DNA of 64,000 nucleotides from positions 79,158 through 143,157 of the forward strand of contig NW_025776220.1 of the NCBI RefSeq assembly GCF_021130785.1, given 5' to 3'. The stretch is from Homalodisca vitripennis. Lineage: Eukaryota; Arthropoda; Insecta; Hemiptera; Cicadellidae. The notes under the pieces are model-generated. The model had not been told where the DNA came from. It was given only the letters and a program-made list of their open reading frames with translations, and searched no databases. Shown here one piece after another: positions 21,481-31,003 of this stretch. The position numbers and the translations under genes were made by a program. Each line of letters starts with the position of its first letter. The first letter of the stretch is position 1.

Positions 21481-21901
21481 ATCATAGTCACAGAAAGTAG
21501 TTTTTGAGAAATAAGAGTTTAAAATTTTGCATTTGTTTGAATCGTACTTTAGTGGTAAAATTTGTATGATAAAATTTGTAATTATATATACATATCTTTT
21601 TATTACAAAAAAAAGGTAATACGTTTTTGGATAAACCACTTTAAGAGCCGAATGAAACAGCATTTTCTTCTCAAACTGCAATTTAGACCGGCAAAAAACG
21701 ATCATAGTCTATCGTATTCTTTATTAAATTGGTTAATAGGTTAGGGTAATTCAATAACATACATACAATAACATAGGGTTGTATTGAAAAATTCAGTCTG
21801 TATGATAACATTAGAGAAAGAATAATATTGTCATATAGTGTAAAAATCAAGTCAAAGACTATCAAATGTTCAGTGAAATAAACACATAGACAAAACCTCT
21901 T
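21481..21901. other. AT-rich, no gene recognised
   Basis: Only short unsupported frames. I see no repeat ends or conserved motifs. Confidence 0.5.
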
Positions 21902-22078
21902 TTAGTTGTCTTCGTCATCCACTTCGGATTTACTCTCAACTTGAATAGCGGGGGTAAGATTTTCCAAAAACTTTTTTCCCACTGGATTGCAGAAGCGTCC
22001 TGAAACAGCCTGGCTTACCAGTAACGGGCCAGCATACATAGGTTTCAAGAGATCTGTGTTGTATGGTGTTGGCTCAAC
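21902..22078 (-). other. Candidate terminal exon of an unrecognised gene
   Basis: On the minus strand an acceptor-like CCCTTAG|GTTGAG precedes 58 codons with a normal stop: EPTPYNTDLLKPMYAGPLLV, then GRFCNPVGKKFLENLTP and an acidic end SEVDDEDN. The composition is unlike the surrounding transposon proteins and I do not recognise the family. It could be a last exon of a host gene or of a transposon gene. No upstream exon was identified. Confidence 0.3.
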
Positions 22079-22181
22079 CTAAGGGTTAGAAGACGTTTTT
22101 TACGTGTTTAGATCTTCTCACGGGTTTTTTTTTAGCACTCTACTTGCAGTAAAGGATCCTGAAAATGCGTCTGTGCAAAAA

Positions 22182-22352
22182 ATGTCCAACGTCTTCTTTG
22201 GTTTGACGATAAAACTACCAGATCTGCAAAAGAAGTAAATGCTCCTGCTGCAGCGGTCTCAAAACTGTTCAATGAGTTGGTAGACAACTTCCAAAAGAGC
22301 TTTTCTTTGGGATGTTACACTTGTGTTGATGAAATTGCTCGCCAAGTTCAGG
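22182..22352 (+). pseudogene. piggyBac transposase internal fragment
   Basis: An uninterrupted 56-codon piece: WFDDKTTR, then VSKLFNELVDNFQKSFSLG and YTCVDEIARQVQG, matching the piggyBac segment FDDK.TR....F...... .YTVDE.L..F(R)G that includes the first catalytic Asp (CVDE). Nothing recognisable continues on either side. Confidence 0.6.
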
Positions 22353-22846
22353 GGTAAATGTAAGTTGAACTCCTTAACCGCCACGACCGAGATATCTCGT
22401 GCAGTACGCGTGTTGTGAGCAACCGCCATGCCCGAGTTATCTCGTTTTGCCGTAATCAGCTGTTTTGTTTACTCGTTATCAGCCGTATCCGAGTTGTTTA
22501 TGCTATATTTGACTGCACTGGTGTCTTGGAATACTGTCGCTCAGTTAGTGCTGTATTCTGGTGGATATTTCCGAAACTACTTGCACTGCACGTGCTCAGC
22601 TTTACTAAAAGTGTCAGTAGTTCGACTGTGTCCGGGTAGTGTTATTTGTTCGTGTTTGTAATACGAGTCCGTAGTTTTACATTGTGCTTATGTTATATTA
22701 TTTGTTTTATGTATATTATGCACTGTTGCCTCTTTACCTTGATAGTAGTGTGTTGTGACTATATTATATAAAGGCTGACGATGAGTTGTTACACTTACTG
22801 GAATTGCCAAGTTCAGAGTTTGGTCCTATGAACGACAATTTATCCG
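22353..22846. other. No gene recognised
   Basis: Noncoding, with two overlapping Cys/Leu-rich frames that look random. It is probably the 5' flank of the piggyBac pseudogene that follows. Confidence 0.5.
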
Positions 22847-23870
22847 ATGAGTGCTGATTTGGATACATTCACAGAGCTAAGTAACGTTGTTTATTCAGAT
22901 AATGACAATGAGAGTCGGGGGTCGGACATAGATGGTCCTATGGTCCCTGAAGTTCCTGAGGTCCCTGCGACTGGTACCAATATATCTAAACGAGCTAGAA
23001 AAACGAAAGAACCTAAACCGAAAATCTTCAAACCAAAGAAGAAAAGAAAACTAAAACAAAATCAAAAAAATCTAAGAAACCAAAATATCCTCATGTATGG
23101 AATGTCAAATTTTGTTCCAGTAAATCATCCCTATAACGAAACAAATAGTGGAGTAGTTGGTAGAGACTTGTATCCTGATCCTTGTCGTGAGATAGATTGT
23201 TTTGATAAAATGTTCCCTACTGAGACCTTAGAATTTATTGTTGCACAAATGAATAGGCATTACGAATTTGTTGTTGCATTCCAGACCCTAACACCTAAAT
23301 CAAGGTTTCAACAATGGCAACCTTTGACTGTAAGGGAGTTGATTTTTTTTTTGTATCGTTGCTAATGGTACACAATAAAAAAAATGGTATTGTAAAGTTA
23401 TTGGTATACCAATAAACTGCATCAAAATTACATCCCAAACATCATGTCAAGAAACAAATATTACACAATATTGCGACTATTACACTTTAGTGACAACTCT
23501 CAGCTAAATCTTTAAGGTAAATTCACCAAGGTAAAGGAACTAGTTGACATGTTTAGAAAAACGTATTCACAGAACTTCATCCCTTTTCGCAATCTATGTA
23601 TAGACGAGAGTCTGCTATTGTTCAAGGGTAGATTAGCCTTCAAAACAGTTTATTCCATCTAAAAGAAGTAGGTTCGGGATAAAGACATATGTTTTATGTG
23701 ATTGTGAGACAGGGTATATGCTTGATCTGATTGTAAGAACCTATTAAACATTTGTTAAAGGAATGCACAGAATTTGATTTGGATGGAACGTTTAAAGTCG
23801 TTACAAGAACTCCCGACAGTCGTCAGCTGTTTTTTCAATTCTGGTTATGAAAAACGATCTCGTAAGTAAA
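22847..23870 (+). pseudogene. piggyBac transposase, degenerate copy
   Basis: It starts with an acidic, lysine-rich N-terminus (YSDNDNESRGSDIDG, KIFKPKKKRKLK). Then come CFDKMFPTETLEFIVAQMNRH and QWQPLTVRELIFFLYR (the PGBD fold). Beyond a stop at 23365 the frame breaks repeatedly, but a first-Asp region (CIDESLLLFKGRLAF) and RFGIKTYVLCDCETGYMLDL (23665-23735) are still readable across shifts. No terminal repeats were identified. Confidence 0.7.
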
Positions 23871-24171
23871 ATTTTTAAGGTCGATATCATTAATGTTTCT
23901 AATAAAGAACCAAGACTACTTAATTTTTGTGGTGTAAGATAAAATGATCTAAGTTGAAGTGCATTTATTAAAAAAAATAATATTTACTTTTAACGTATAA
24001 GGTAAGTATAGATACCAAGAGGATGCCCTAACTAAAAATATAAAGTTATAGATCATAATTATTATCAGACTGATAATTCTGCTCTTCACTTGTATGTTAG
24101 ACATTCTAGATAATTAGTATATTATCGATGTGTACGTTGTTTTAACTAAATTATATATATTGAAAACATTA
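23871..24171. other. AT-rich, no gene recognised
   Basis: No motif or repeat recognised. Confidence 0.5.
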
Positions 24172-24384
24172 TTATTGTTTAAGACATTTCCTGCTATTAT
24201 GGCTTTGATGAAAAGTAAAATATCTCATGCATATACAACAATTTTTGAGTTTTTTAAGAGCAAATATCAAGATTCGTCCCCACATTTGATAATATCTGAC
24301 TTTCAAAAAGCCATCAATGAGGCAGTGAAACGAGTGTTTCCCATATCTACACATGAAGGATGTTGCTTTCATCATACACAAGTA
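24172..24384 (+). pseudogene. MULE transposase domain fragment
   Basis: The frame reads FPAIMALMKSKISHAYTTIF, EFFKSKYQDSSPHLIISDFQ, KAINEAVKRVFPIS and GCCFHHTQ. The spacing of P..ALM..K....Y..IF, the SDF(E/Q)KA motif with its aspartate and GCxFHxxQ is the core of Mutator-like (MULE) DDE domains, also found in FLYWCH-type genes. It ends in CACAA|GTAAGT, a good splice donor, so this may be one exon of an intron-containing MULE. I found neither a neighbouring exon nor terminal repeats. Confidence 0.65.
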
Positions 24385-24719
24385 AGTTTAAGTATTACTG
24401 CTTGAAAAACGAATTATATTTATTGTGTGTGCGTTGTTTTTGTTTTTTGTACGTATAATAAAAATATGACGAAATCTGTAAAATGATTAAAAATCTTTGA
24501 CGGTACTTCGTTACAAATAACTAATAAATACGGGGTGGCGCATAGGCGATGACAGTTTCTCCGAAAGAAAAATTTAAAGGCAATATTGCTTATTTGTAAA
24601 CATTCGATTTTATGACGATACAATAGCAGTTCTCTACGAATATTAACATTGATTAAAACTCTTGGCTTTCTAAATCTAATTGCTTTAGTTTTTTCCATTA
24701 ATTTGTATACCATTATTAA
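24385..24719. other. No gene recognised
   Basis: Possibly intron or downstream sequence of the MULE fragment. No conserved motif. Confidence 0.4.
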
Positions 24720-24742
24720 CACCCCCCCCCCCCCCCACCCCC
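24720..24742. repeat. Poly-C tract at the truncation point of LINE-S
   Basis: Fifteen C residues, one A, then five C residues. It lies exactly where LINE-1-like sequence stops (the 3' two-thirds of LINE-S are missing), so it marks a rearrangement junction or an assembly join. Confidence 0.85.
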
Positions 24743-24986
24743 ACGAGAGAATCCTTTAACTCTTCCTTCAGTTCCGCTTCTCAGCAACACAGCATCTCGC
24801 GACTGAAAACTATTCCTTTACTGCAATTTAGGGATTCATGAGGCTGTACAGAGATTTCTACCTGATCAAATAAAAAGTCTTCATGGAGAGGAACTTCTGA
24901 GCTTGTAGAGCGTTCACCGCCTCGACCAGGATAGTTCCGTTACGAAAGTTTCCTGACCGATGACGGCGAACCGCCTGCTGCTCCGA

Positions 24987-25250
24987 CTAATGGCCTTGTT
25001 GATCACAAAAAGGACTTACTTTGGACAGATTTTCGCTCTCGTTTTTGTGTTTTAAAACACAAGGAAACAGTGGCGTAGGAAGATACTGTTTGTTTGTGTT
25101 ACTTAGTTTTATCTGCTTACTTATTTTTTCTTCCCCATCTTCGGATTCTGAAGAGTGGGGACGTTTTTTGTCTAAATCATTAATTGATTCTCTTACTACT
25201 ACTCGGTGTGTGTTTTGCCCATAGGGTTGAGGTTCATTGCCCACATCCAT
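24987..25250 (-). pseudogene. LINE-S ORF1 N-terminal fragment
   Basis: The start codon (ATG 25250-25248) gives MDVGNEPQPYGQ, then RESINDLDKKRPHSSESEDG and TPLFPCVLKHKNESENLSKV, aligned to LINE-1 ORF1 (TPLYLIVSHKDEDKTLTKV). A frameshift follows near 24990, and the sequence below it still shows relics of the 'NGTILVEAANYIQA' region (24900-24960). No zinc knuckles remain. Confidence 0.75.
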
Positions 25251-25951
25251 AATTAGTAGTATATCAGCGCCATCGTGAGTAAAGGTGCAGGCCGAGACAC
25301 CGGGAACGGGTATATCCTAAGGTACCTGTCAACCGTAGCTTGGCAGGCAGCCCTACCCCAATTCCCCGGGGCCCGGTGTTATCTCGTTTAACCGAGCCGG
25401 GAATTCACGCACGGCTCGGGCTCGCACGTGGCAACAGAAATCTCCGACATATCTGGTCCATTACTCACTTCCTGACCAGGGACCGAAGTGGCTGGCACCA
25501 GGGTTCATGTATATTGTTATGCCTCGGCATAGCTAGCTCACATCAGCCTTCTGCTACCACACAGCCCCGAACACGGGCATGCTCTAGGATCCGTGTAGCA
25601 GTTCTGGCACTCCAGCAAACAACAAACACGACCCAGTCGGGGCAGGATTAGGAATTTTCGGTTAGATAGGGTGAGGTGCCAGGTTCAGACAATAGTCTGG
25701 CACCAGCTCAGGGGTACGAAAGGTCGCCAACCTTAAAGCGTCCGGGCAGGGCCGCTCCCCTACGGAGAAAAATGGAAAAAGAAGATAGAACGTGGATAGG
25801 AAAGAAGTAAGAAAAAATTAGGGCTGCACAAAGAAAGAAAAAATGCAGACCATAGAATAGACCCTGGTGCGAAGAGAAGGGACACAGGGTAGGCAGTTTA
25901 AGGGATTGGGTAGGAATTAGGGAAATGGTTTGGTGGGGGTGGGCAGTTTAA
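25251..25951 (-). promoter_or_regulatory. LINE-S 5' leader
   Basis: Noncoding leader similar to 7933-8270 and 62946-63250. It is longer than in LINE-1 because of an extra block at about 25680-25900, and it ends at the TTAA that holds Kolobok-2. Any promoter function is inferred. Confidence 0.55.
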
Positions 25952-26353
25952 GGGGAGGCGATAAGGTCAAAAATTGAACTTTTTGACATTTTTTTTTTAA
26001 TTTTATTAGTTGAAAGATATTTTTTTTACGAACATAGTAATATATAACACATAGGTATTACTATTAGGCAATTTATTAAAAAAAATCGAAACAAAAAATT
26101 AATACAGAGGCCTCTTTTCATTTCTCACGCGCAGTGCCATTTTTGTATATACTACTTTGCTTTCCCCCTGCTTCTAATACTTCTTCATTATTGTTTTCTA
26201 TGTTGGCACGACTGCATAATGTGCTGTCTGTCAGCTGTGAAAACAATAAACAGTCCTGATCAATAATATAACCTTTCTGCTGTGATTTTCTCGTTTATTT
26301 CAAATGGAATCTTTTTAGTTTTGAAGTGAGTTGTGTTTATTGGTTTATTTATC

Positions 26354-28129
26354 ATGCCAAGGCCTACTTATAACGTAACTAAAAGTAGGAAGGGTGTTGG
26401 TGGTCGTGGTGGTAAAAAGAAAGTAGTGCCTGTTGCAAGCTCAAATCCAACATTATTGCCTGTGCCTGGTAATGCCAAGCAAAAAAAAGGAATCTAGTTC
26501 GAAGAAAAAGATTGACTTCTCAGGGTATGCCAAGTTTGATAGTGAACCTAGTTATAAGAATGAAATCATTGATCTTAGTATTTTATCAGAACAATTGTTG
26601 CAAAACACACTTTGTAAAAACTCTAAACAGAATGGCCTACAAATTAGTTCTGAAAACCATGTTGGTCTGGCCTCTAAATTGGTATTGTATTGTTCCCACT
26701 GTGACTTTTCTGTAAATTTTACCAATACAAAGGGAATTAAAGTTCCTGATGTAAACAAAACATTTTTTGATTTGAACATGAGGCTAGTGTATGGGCTACG
26801 ATGTATCGGTAAAGGGTTACTAGCGGGACGAACTCTCTGTGGAATTCTAAACTTACCGCAACCTCCTACAAAGTTTGCTTTATATAACGCCATAATTCAT
26901 GAACAATGTAAGAAAGGTAGCATTTGACTCCATGAAGAATGCTGTAGAAGGTGCAGTGGAAGAAAATAAAATAATCATTGAAGAAGAAATGAGGAACACA
27001 CCTGGCGTTATATTAGAGCCCCGAGACATATCTGCCGGTTTTGATGGTACGTGGCAGCGTCGAGGTCACCAGTCCCTAAATGGTGTAGTTAACTTGCACA
27101 AGTATAGATAGTGGCAAAGTATTGGATGTGGAAGTATTATCCAAGTACTGAGTTTGCTTGGACAAAGATAAACACGACGATTCCTGTACTGCTAATCATA
27201 AAGGCTCGAGCGGCAGCATGGAAGGCGCTGGTATAAGGCGGATTTTTTCTAAGATCTGAGGAAAAGTATAAGGTAAGATACACCAGTTACCTTGGTGATG
27301 GGGACAGCAACAGCTTTGATAGTGTTATTCAATTAAATCCCTATGGAAACACAAAAATTAAAAAATTAGAATGCGTGAATCACGTGTGTAAGAGAATGGG
27401 TTCAAGATTACGGAGATTGAAAAATGATATGAAAAATCAGAAACTTGGTGATGGAAAGACATTGGGAGGCAAGAATCGCCTCACAGACAAAAAAATAGAC
27501 CAAATTCAGTCTTATTATGGGAAGGCCATAAAAGAGAACAAAACTGTGGATGGTATGCGACAAGCTATATGGGCAATGTTTTGTCACATAGGGTCCTCCG
27601 ACGAAAAGCCGGAACATCGGTTGTGCCCAGAAGGTAATACATCATGGTGTAAATACAATAAGGCCAAAGCTGAGGGAAAAGTGTATAAGCACCAAAACAA
27701 TTTTCCAGAGACCATAATGAAGGCAATACAACCTACTTTTAAGGCATTGGTTAGTCGCGATTTATTGAAAAAAAATGTATTCACGGCAAGACACAAAATG
27801 TGAATGAGAGTGTCAACAGTGTTATATGGACTAGAATACCCAAAAACAACTTTGTGTCATTGAAAACATTAGAACTTGGTGTATTTGAAGCTATTGCCAG
27901 TTACAATGATGGTAACATCACAAAATGCAAAGTTTTGAAGTCTTTGGGAATTGAACCAGGTCAGCGGATGATTTCGGTAATGGAATTTTTGGACAATGAG
28001 CGCATCTGTAGGGCTGAAGTGGCTATTTCTGATTTTTTGAGGAATGCTAGAAGACAGGAGAAGCTGAGGAAAAGAAAACTTGAAGAAAATTTAGAAGAAA
28101 CCCCATCATATGACCGTGGAATGTATTAG
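26354..28129 (+). pseudogene. Kolobok-2 transposase, several frameshifts
   Basis: Starts MPRPTYNVTKSRKG at 26354. Conserved pieces match Kolobok-1: NHVGLASKLVLYCSHCDF, TFFDLNMRLVYGLRCIGKG, FDGTWQRRGHQSLNGVV (first catalytic Asp), LGDGDSNSFDSV (second Asp), KTQNVNESVNSVIW (Glu) and the end PSYDRGMY. Frame changes: in an A8 run near 26482, one near 26918, two or more in 27090-27280, and one near 27780. All three candidate catalytic residues are still present, so the damage is mostly small indels. Confidence 0.85.
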
Positions 28130-28519
28130 GTAGGCAAAAAATTAAATATAAAAATATGCCGTTTTCCGAAAATCTTTATTTTTTGGACAAAAGGTACATT
28201 TTCTCTGGAAATACTTTAGATAGAGAGTTCAAATTTTTACACAATATCTAAGTAATAGTTATACATACCCTGAGTTTTTTTTGTGGTCCAAAGTCAATTT
28301 ATTTGGTTACAAAAAAATAAAATCTGCAAAAAAATCCAAAAATTTTAGGTGTTACGGGAAAAAAATCATAACTTTTTTTTATAGAACTTCCTAAAAAACT
28401 CAGGCTATGTATGAAAGGCATATAAACAACTGGCAAAAATTTCAAAGCAATAGGCCTAGTAGTTTTTGAAAAAATGTACCTTATGTTAGCATTACAGGTA
28501 AATGGGATTCCGCCTCCCC
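28130..28519. other. Kolobok-2 3' UTR
   Basis: AT-rich noncoding sequence ending in the terminal repeat. No gene. Confidence 0.8.
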
Positions 28520-28540
28520 TTAACGTCATACCCAGGACGG

Positions 28541-29347
28541 TCGTCTCGGCCCATCACCGCGGGCGTGCCACAGGGATCTGTACTGGGCCCAGTGCTATAC
28601 CTGTGGTACACGAATGACATCCCAGTCATTCCCAGGATGTCTCTCGCCCTCTATGCTGACGACGCACTGTTCTACAGTAAGTCGGCCACCATCCGCCAAT
28701 CATGTGCCTACATGAGAAGGCAAATGGAACATCTGGACCCCTGGCTGAGGAAGTGGAAGGTCAGAATCAACACTCAGAAGACCGAGGCTATCTGCTTCAC
28801 TAAACACCCGCAGTATCCGGCCCAGCGCGAGAAGATTCACCTGCAGGGGGACCAACTGAAGTGGACCAAGTCCATTAAATACTTGGGAGTCGTCCTCAAC
28901 AGGACTTTAACGACTGGACTTGCCGCCAAAGGGAGGATCCGCCTTGGAATGGCTGCCCGTCAAGGGCTGTCGGCCCTACTGAGACCTCACTCCGGACTTC
29001 CCATCAACACGAAGCTGCTGCTCTACAAAACGATAGTCCGTCCCATCGTGACAGGCGGCTCCAGCCTGGTATCCACACACCTCCAAGACGACCAGGAAGG
29101 CACTAGAAGCCTTCCAGAACAGGACACTCCGCCAACTGACGAACACACACACCATGGCAGAAACACGGTCGTCCTACGGTCTGCAGGTCTACCCAGCCTG
29201 CATGACTTCATCACTGGCCAGGCGAGAGCCATGTATGCAGCAGCAGCTGAATCCAAGTGGGATCACAGCCGTGAGTGGGCAACCAGGGAAGCCGTCCATC
29301 CGTGGAAAATCCCACAATTGAAAGTAATATTAGACGACCCACCCTAG
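28541..29347 (+). pseudogene. Jockey-2 reverse transcriptase, C-terminal part
   Basis: Begins in the middle of the RT (RPITAGVPQGSVLGPVLYLW) immediately after the LINE-S 5' end. It continues through catalytic LYADDALFYSK, MEHLDPWLRKWKVRINTQKT and IKYLGVVLNRTLT. After a frame change near 29080 it reads to the C-terminus SKWDHSREWATREAVHPWK. It is closely related in motif spelling to Jockey-1 (YLWYTND, YADDALL). The upstream two-thirds of this LINE are absent from the window. A plus-strand RT fused to a minus-strand LINE leader shows that LINE-S landed in Jockey-2. Confidence 0.88.
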
Positions 29348-29853
29348 AAGACTGAATGAGCTACAACAAAAACCAACGACTCTCCACTTCACTTCCCTAC
29401 TCAACCTACTACACTACTTTTCACCGACCTAAATATTAAAAACACAAACCCAACAATTCCCCACGACCCAACGCAAAAATAGCCCCTCTTGGGGCTGGAC
29501 GTACTGACGACCATTAGCCATTCTGCTTGTTGCAGAGACGCTACCACAGAAGGGACAAGAGTCCCGGCCTACCCGCTGCCTGCCTGCCAGTTGATGATTC
29601 TTTGGCTACATAGACTATAACAATCGAATACTTAGAATAATAATACTGCACCATCACCGGTAAAATAAACCAAGCGCCTCGCCGCTTGGTCAGCTGACCG
29701 CTCTACGTCTCGCTGCCTCTCAGCTGGCGCTGCAGATGAGTTCTGCCGTGATGGTTAGTGTTTTAGTGTTACAGCCATTGATCATTGAGGTTATAATAAT
29801 ATTATTATTATTTATTATGGCTGATGCATGTCGTTCAGGTGACATAAGATATT
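29348..29853 (+). other. Jockey-2 3' UTR (to about 29640) and unassigned sequence
   Basis: Noncoding GC-richer 3' UTR of Jockey-2, then sequence up to the piggyBac-3 remnant. The exact 3' end and TSD were not found because the 5' side is deleted. Confidence 0.55.
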
Positions 29854-31003
29854 TTGCAAGAGGAAAGTTCTGGTGAGAGTGATATACCCGGTGACGAAAT
29901 ACCAGACGATATTTCTTTGGCAGATATCTCATCGGATAGTGATTATGAACTGCCTGTTGATCCCGGTGAGTCTAGTGATAGTGACTCAAGTGTATCTAAC
30001 TCCGACATTCCACTTTCAAATAGATTTTCACGTCCTAAATGGGTTCGTATTCTGCCACCTGAGCCAGACCTAATGATCGAAAATGAATTTACTGCACGAC
30101 ATGTAGGTATACAAAATTGTCCTCCTTTGAATTCTTGGCCTATTGCATACTTTTTTTCTCTTTTTTACTAACTTTGTATGGGACTTACTAATTAGAGAAA
30201 AAAATGCATAAGCTAACAATAAAATTAGAAGCAAAAGAGGCTCAGGTGACATGAAACAATTTTCTAGGCTAAATAAATGGAAGGATGTAACACTTACTGA
30301 CTTGATAAAAAAAATAATTGCGTTGGTATTGAACATGGGCTTAGTTAGAATGAAAAATATAAGGACTATTGGAGTACAAAGAAAAATAGGGCTATGAACT
30401 TCTTTTCAAATACCATGTCAATCAATAGATTTCAATTGGTCAGTTCTATCTTTTATGTCAGCTCAAAAGAAGCATTACCAGTAACCCACCCAGACTATGA
30501 TCCATAGTACAAAATAAGAGATTTTTATAACTATATAAATAACCAACTCAAAGAACACTTTGTGCCCGGTCAGAATCTTTCAATTGATGAGTCACTTGTC
30601 GGGATGAAAAACAGATGTGTTTTTATTCAGTACTTACCAAAAAAGAAACATGCTTGATTCGGTATAAAAAAATTCTAGCTTTGTGACAGCCAAACTAGTT
30701 ATGTCATGAATGTAGCCTTATACAGTGGGAGGGATTTTCTTTCTGGAGGAACAGATCCATTTACACAGAAGGTTGTTATGGATCAGATGGCCAAATGCAA
30801 TCTTTTCAATAAAGGTTTATCATATTTTCACGGACAACTACTACACTAAGTTACCTTTAGCCCGTGCACTGCTTTCTAAGAAAACTTTTCTAACTGGTAC
30901 AGTGAATAAAAACACTAAGGACCTATCAAAAAAAGTAATTGAAGAAAAACTGGGTGTTCAGCAGAGTATTTACTACAGGCAAGATAAAAATTATGTTGTG
31001 TTA
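29854..31003 (+). pseudogene. piggyBac-3 transposase, degenerate, part before the mariner insertion
   Basis: Readable pieces: an acidic N-terminus (ADISSDSDYELPVDPGESSD), KWVRILPPEPDL, KDYWSTKKNRAMNFFSNTMS, NRFQLVSSIFYV, first Asp NLSIDESLVGMKNRCVF, FIQYLPKKKHA, and a damaged second-Asp region FTDNYYTKLPLARALLSKKT. There are many stops and frame changes. SIDESLVGMKNRC is also found in piggyBac-5, so the two are one subfamily. It is split at a TA (31002-31003) by the mariner-like element. Confidence 0.8.

Larger units (their letters stand above)
25952..28519 (+). mobile_element. Kolobok-2, TTAA-flanked Kolobok-like transposon (2.6 kb)
   Basis: Ends GGGGAGGCG (25952) and CGCCTCCCC (to 28519), flanked by TTAA at 25948-25951 and 28520-28523. 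It has the same size and layout as Kolobok-1 but a clearly different transposase and different sequence beyond the first seven terminal bases. Confidence 0.88.
24743..28540 (-). mobile_element. LINE-S, 5' part of a LINE-1 relative with nested Kolobok-2
   Basis: Minus-strand leader plus the start of ORF1, related to LINE-1. The 5' extremity is CCGTCCTGGGTATGACG (28540-28524), nearly identical to the LINE-1 5' end. The leader (25251-25951) shares long blocks with LINE-1 and LINE-C. The element stops at a poly-C tract near 24743, so most of ORF1, all of ORF2 and the 3' end are missing. Kolobok-2 occupies a TTAA 17 bp from the 5' end. Confidence 0.85.

Noticed and set aside
24420..24722. 100-codon minus-strand ORF
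   Set aside because: No recognisable motif, located beside the MULE fragment on the opposite strand; treated as chance.
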